A stretch of 64,000 bases of DNA from Liolophura sinensis. Its lineage: Eukaryota > Mollusca > Polyplacophora > Chitonida > Chitonidae. A program made the translations under genes and the position numbers. Within the stretch, counting starts at the first letter, position 1. Each line of letters begins with the position of its first letter. The notes under the pieces are model-generated. The model had not been told where the DNA came from. It did no database searches and worked only from the letters and a program-made list of their open reading frames with translations. The stretch lies in contig NC_088299.1 of assembly GCF_032854445.1 (NCBI RefSeq), positions 16,735,608 through 16,799,607 of the forward strand. Direction: 5' to 3'. Positions 59,257 through 64,000 of this stretch are shown here, piece by piece.

Positions 59257-59595
59257 CTACGCTTCGATGACTGTACCATAAAGTGCTTCAGTGGGGAAGA
59301 TGAGGCAGCCCATGCACTTATAACCACTTAATGGCGATTGAACATAGCAGGAGCAGCCGCTGCACCGATATGTGAGTCCACGGTCGGTAGTGAGGATGGC
59401 TCTACTTTCACGAGGCTTTAGCATAGAAATTGTCTTTAGTTGTAAGCGTGCCATCTGATGCATGACCATATTGGAATAAATATCCATTACATATGAAACT
59501 CTTGGCAATAATCCTTGTATAATACAGCATATGCGTGTAGAGTATTTGAGACTGACTGACAATTGGAGATTTGACGGGAGCGCATTCAGCCGCAA
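59257..59595 (-). CDS. Candidate exon with C4-type cysteine pattern, unknown protein
   Basis: A minus-strand open stretch of 112 codons. Its C-terminal half reads like protein and carries YRCSGCSC and, twelve residues after the first pair, YKCMGC. That is two Cys-x2-Cys pairs as in small zinc ribbons, followed by a short hydrophobic stretch and a stop codon. The N-terminal half is basic with no known domain. It is not similar to the reverse-transcriptase relic next door, which is on the other strand. Spacing and pattern alone do not identify a family. Confidence 0.27.
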   Translation of the reverse strand: MRLNALPSNLQLSVSLKYSTRICCIIQGLLPRVSYVMDIYSNMVMHQMARLQLKTISMLKPRESRAILTTDRGLTYRCSGCSCYVQSPLSGYKCMGCLIFPTEALYGTVIEA

Positions 59596-59995
59596 TACTG
59601 CACTGAGCCTGAGAGATCCGGCACCGACTGGCAGGCCGGCAGAGGGTGCCTCACCCAGACTAGCCGATGTCAGTTACATAGACAGACTTCTCCGGAAAGG
59701 AGCCATATGGATGGCAGTGTCTTTCTAATATAATGCTCGCAGTCTGCTAATTATCCCTTCAGGTAAGATGCTTTTATGTAACAGGTATATGTTGTATCAT
59801 ACAGCTTTCGGCATTATTTTATAGAATTCGGTGGGATATGTTGAAGAGAGAACGGAACTGCCGATTTCTTTTTGCCGAACTGCTTTTTTTCAACTCTCCT
59901 GTTCGAAAGGTAAATAGATTATGTGTTCACGTTATGTGTATTATTCACGGCTTTTTTTTTATTCGTCAAGTTATGGGATATGTTTAAAACAATAT

Positions 59996-60673
59996 TATTA
60001 TTCTAATTTTATTTGTGGTCGAACGTTTCTAATTAATAACATCTATGTGAAATTCGACGTAACCATATATCAGCAGTGCACAGGTATTCCGATGGGTACA
60101 ATTGCGCCCCACTTTTGGCGGACCTATACCTGTTGTCATATGAATACAACTATATGTAGAAACTATTAAGGAGGAATCCTCACCAGGTCCTATCTTTCTC
60201 ATTCACAAAACGGTATATTGATGATCTGCTGACACTAAACAATCCATATATAGCAAAGTATGTGAAAGATATTTACTCACCTTTGCTGGAATTAAAGGAT
60301 AAACTCTCCAGATGGTACATCTTGTCTGGATGTATATTTGTACAAAGACCAACACGGTTTCCTCTCTAGCAGACTTTACCACAAGGAGGATAGTTTCAAT
60401 TTTAATATTGAAAATTATCCTTACTTAGACAGCAATATACGGAAGGGTCCCGCATGGGGCTTGTACATGTCTCACATTTTAACATTAGTCAGATACAGAG
60501 TGTTGTGTGACGATTTAAATCAATGTAACAGGTTATTACTGCAAAAACTTGTGTGTCAAAGTTATTTCATTAAACGCTTTAACTACAAGTTTCTTATGTT
60601 CTATAATAAGTACAATTCTCTTGTAAGTAAACATGGACAGAGCGTCCAGAGTCTCTGGCGCTCTGCTTCATGA
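59996..60673 (+). pseudogene. Reverse transcriptase relic of a retroelement
   Basis: Fragments of one RT domain in at least three frames. First, a segment with the conserved GIPMG motif (60083-60097), which goes out of frame just after. Next, the catalytic box YIDD (60214-60225) followed by LLTLNNP. Then a frame from about 60338 with FLSSRLYHKEDSFNF and a WGLYMSH segment typical of the region after the catalytic box in a group of animal retroelements. It lacks the N-terminal region, any endonuclease domain and recognisable ends. The sequence style suggests a Penelope-like or related non-LTR element, but I am not certain of the family. Multiple frameshifts and stops make it non-functional. Confidence 0.85.
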
Positions 60674-60844
60674 AAGTGTCTAATTCCACTTAACCCGGGG
60701 CAAGGGGTGGTATGTTCATCGTGTTGAATTAGATCACCACGTTGGACATATGAACAGTTGCAATCAAAGCACAACTGAGACACATATTTTGTTATTGACA
60801 AGTGATAGCCTAGCATGGTACACGGTTTGGACACGGATTTCACT

Positions 60845-61075
60845 TAGTCGCCTAGAACATACCTTGTGTCTTTCCAACATCATTGGAATCTGTTGACTGC
60901 ATCTCTTTGCATGATTTCGTCATATTTTCGTACTTTATACGCTTTCTTAGTTCTTTGGCGGTTTGTGTTATGCGTCCTTGTGGGGAATTGGTCTTTCGAT
61001 TATTAATCTGGAACGTCTTTATTGGTTGACGACTGGTATACGACTGTCTGTTCCGACTGTAGTCTCAGTCACTTA
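60845..61075 (+). repeat. Family C interspersed repeat
   Basis: TCGCCTAGAACATACCTTGTG, TTCTTAGTTCTTTGGCGGTTT, GGGGAATTGGTCTTTCGATTATTAATCTGGAACG and CTGGTATACGACTGTCTG. It is followed within 80 bases by the 61.16 kb array. Confidence 0.75.
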
Positions 61076-61155
61076 ACATACATTTGACTTATTAAATAAC
61101 GACCAACTCAGTTTTATCACTCAGCTGTTTATCTACTAAGATAATAAAAGTAAAA

Positions 61156-61573
61156 CATAGGTTTGGGCGATCAAGAGGATAGAAACATATTCTTGGGCGA
61201 TCATGAGAGATAAGAACATAGGTCTGGGCGATCATGAGAGATAAGCACATAGGTTTGGGCAGTCATGAGAGATAAGAACATAGGTCTGGGCGAACACAAG
61301 ATATAAGCACATAGGTTTGAACAGTCATGAGAGAGACGTGTATAGGTTTGGGCGATCATGAGAAATAAGAACATAGGTCTGGGCGATTATGAGGATAGGG
61401 ACAGGTTTCGACAGTCATGAGAGATACGTGCATAGGTTTGGGCGATCGTGAGAGATCATAAGGTTTGGGCTATCATTAGACATAAGGACATAGGTTTGGG
61501 CGATCAAGAGAAATAAGGACACAGGATAAGACGATTATGAGGGATAGGGGCATAGGTTTGGGCGATTATGAGG
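61156..61573. repeat. About 31-bp minisatellite, about 13 degenerate copies
   Basis: The unit ACATAGGTTTGGGCGATCATGAGAGATAAGA, with frequent substitutions and small indels. It is the most degenerate of the large arrays. Confidence 0.93.
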
Positions 61574-61574
61574 G

Positions 61575-64000
61575 TTTATGTTGAGTTACAGTCCCCTTGA
61601 TCTCAGACTCCCGTCAAAATTTCAAACGACTTTAAAATTGTTGTCTTTTATGTTATAAGGTCACGGTTTTGCTTGACAACGTAACCTCTGGGTAAGTTAT
61701 CGTACAACAAATTTCAGCTAAAATAAGGGAAAGGAACCAAGTATAATGACTTCAGTCTATCATTGTTTCGTGCTCCAGGGGACCTGGACGCCTTTTTAGG
61801 CAGCTGTCGCATCTAATGAAGAAACAAAACCACCGAATGCTGACCAGCACCATACAATTACTTATGAAGTGAAGTGCAAATGAGATGAATTCGTGATTTT
61901 ATCTGTACAAAAGGACAAAAATGATATTTCTGACGATTGTTAACGCTTGATTAAGCGTTTGCCATGATATGTTTTATTGTGAACGATAAGTTAGCGAAGA
62001 CAGTTGTATGTGAGCTTAGCCTTTGTTCAGTGAAATATTACACTGTGTTCTGTGTTTTATTAGTACAGAAACTCTGTCAAAGTATCACTCTGTCAAAGTA
62101 TCGCTGTTGCTTTTCACAACATTTTCTTCAATGATTTACTGTTGCAAGGGCTTTGAATTTTTGAATATGTATTGTGTCATGTTTTTGGCTTCATGAACTC
62201 GCTTATTTTCCATAAATTTACCATTTCACATCTTTATCATCATTCCACGCCGGATAAATGTATTATGGAATATTTTATGGTCTTTGTATATTTCATTTCA
62301 GGAGAAATTGTATTGGATTCGTGGCTATTTTATTTGCGTGACAAAGCCATCTTGACACTGCACCCCGAGGCTTGTCAGTTCCCAGGCCGCAGGAGATATT
62401 TTGTATTTGCAGCTGCTCTGCTATAGTCTCCGCTCTTTTTCCTTCGTTGCTCCGTTTCTAACAAACAAGTAATATATGACAGATATGAATTTATAGACAA
62501 AACCATATTGATGGCCGGGTTCCTGTTTGTTCAAAGCACATGTACCTTTCAAGCCCTAGCTAGGTCAAGCTACCACTGTATTGTATGCCGTCATATACAT
62601 GTACTTGGAACAGTGACAAAACGGAGTGTATACATGTCTAAAATGGATTGCAATACATTTGGCTACCATTGTCAGCCACTTTATTTGTCTCCAAGCCTCG
62701 AGGAATCCAACAGTCCATAATAATAGACATCCAGACATTGAGCTGGATCTCTCTAAACTGTATTGTCAAGTGCCAACGTGCATCAGATATCACGTGAACT
62801 ACACGTATGGATGCTTCAAACGACTGCAGTAAATGTTGTTTTTCTGAGCTTTTATGTACGTGCTGATGAGAATTGATGATAATTAGTTTATCTCTTATTT
62901 AGGCTGTGCACGAATGCTTTAAACTCTGAAATAAGGGATTTATTGGGACAAAACCGATGTTATGCACCAATTTCTTGAATGCTGATGATAATTAATTTGT
63001 CGCTTTGGTGGTCACGTATAATGAAATGACTGCTTGAGATTTAACGCCACATTGGGAGTATGTCAGCCATGTTGTGAATGAGCGTTGTAGTTCTTGGATC
63101 GCTGCTCTGTCCTCTAATGTAAGAAGCTTGTTGAAAATTAATGTGGTGTTTTCTCTGTCTTGAAATGAATAAAAGATAATTGATCTAGCTATCTCATTAA
63201 CCTTTGAAACTGAACGTGATGGCAATCGTATTAGACCATGGTTGTACTCACACAGTATAATTGCCTCACTCTAATTTCTAGACGCGCTTTACCTGTCGCT
63301 CTTAACAAAATAAATTTTAATTGCATTCCACTGTTTCTTAGTGCTGTGTCCGCTAGACATGCATTTGCACGGACTTATGCGATATGCCTGGCTATTCACA
63401 TTAATACCTTGAGAATCGGGGATTTGTACTCGGCTGGATTTGGAGCTGGATTTGAAACTTCGAATCCACAACCTTTGCACTTTGGTGACAGTTTTGGCTT
63501 TAGATAATGATGGAGCGTGAGTGTCAGATCTCGATCGAGTGCTCCCTTTGGTGAAACGTCTGGGGTTCAATGGGCACCAAGAGAGGCGCTGTGAATCTTG
63601 TGCTTCTCATTTGTTCTAGCCTCATCGTCGCTCTCAGCTACCTTCAAAGCCACCGTGAAATACTTCACTAACAAGCTAGGAGCCATCTGTCGATGTGTTA
63701 ATTACCGGAACAATTAGACCTACATAACTGGAAGTCATGGAAATTAGCCACAAGCCGAACACAGATTCTGTGCAGTGCACAGCTGACATCTTCCGACTTC
63801 TTGTAATAACATTACAAGAATGCCATTGTATCTTAGGGACCGGGTGGATAGAGAACCTGTTGGTAAGATGTTTTAATGTGTTTGTATGTTAAATATGATG
63901 CTAACACACAATTTTGATTATTTCTAGACCAGTGTCGTCAATTAATTGCAATATGTAGCCATTAATATCACTGCATTCTTTAAACAGCTTTGCTTAAGCC
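61575..64000. other. Unassigned sequence to the window edge
   Basis: A 16-bp direct duplication (ACTCTGTCAAAGTATC) lies at 62071-62102. Several short open frames (62172-62426, 62508-62720, 63238-63507) overlap others and show no domain. No SINE or large array seen. Confidence 0.4.

Overview
The window looks like non-coding DNA from a large animal genome, most likely a marine invertebrate and tentatively a lophotrochozoan (mollusc or brachiopod). Evidence for an animal: tRNA-headed SINEs with target-site duplications, a Tc1-type DD34E transposon with terminal inverted repeats, a decayed reverse transcriptase, many minisatellites, and no dense open reading frames, operons or bacterial signals. 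The phylum is inferred from the style of the two SINE families, not read directly.

Layout. 0-12 kb: unique-looking sequence broken by a 27-copy 48-bp minisatellite (955-2240), a TA tract, a SINE inserted inside another SINE (5.8-6.27 kb), an 82/79-bp minisatellite (6.65-7.85 kb), and two complete SINEs of different families side by side at 10.4-11.1 kb. 11.7-40 kb: at least seven diverged direct copies (U1-U7) of one composite non-coding unit. Individual copies were later invaded by a Tc1 element, by SINEs and by minisatellites (32, 30, 67, 33, 34 and 23 bp periods). 40-64 kb: mostly unassigned sequence with SINE fragments, an 18-copy 69-bp minisatellite (44.26-45.51 kb), a 40-bp array, a second local duplication (54.4-55.7 versus 56.3-57.5 kb), a reverse-transcriptase relic (60 kb) and a 31-bp-type array (61.2-61.6 kb).

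No complete host gene can be supported. A few short open stretches with protein-like composition are listed as weak exon candidates: minus strand near 8.4-9.3, 41.4-42.6 and 59.3-59.6 kb, and a possible small secreted peptide at 48.15-48.34 kb. The long open frames over the 48-, 69-, 30- and 33-bp arrays come from stop-free repeats whose period is a multiple of three and are not annotated as genes.

The most informative signal is historical. Aligning the repeated units by eye gives clean filled/empty site pairs for the Tc1 element and a SINE, which orders the duplications and insertions. Two interspersed repeat families (called C and D here) also lie at, or contain the seed sequence of, several minisatellites.
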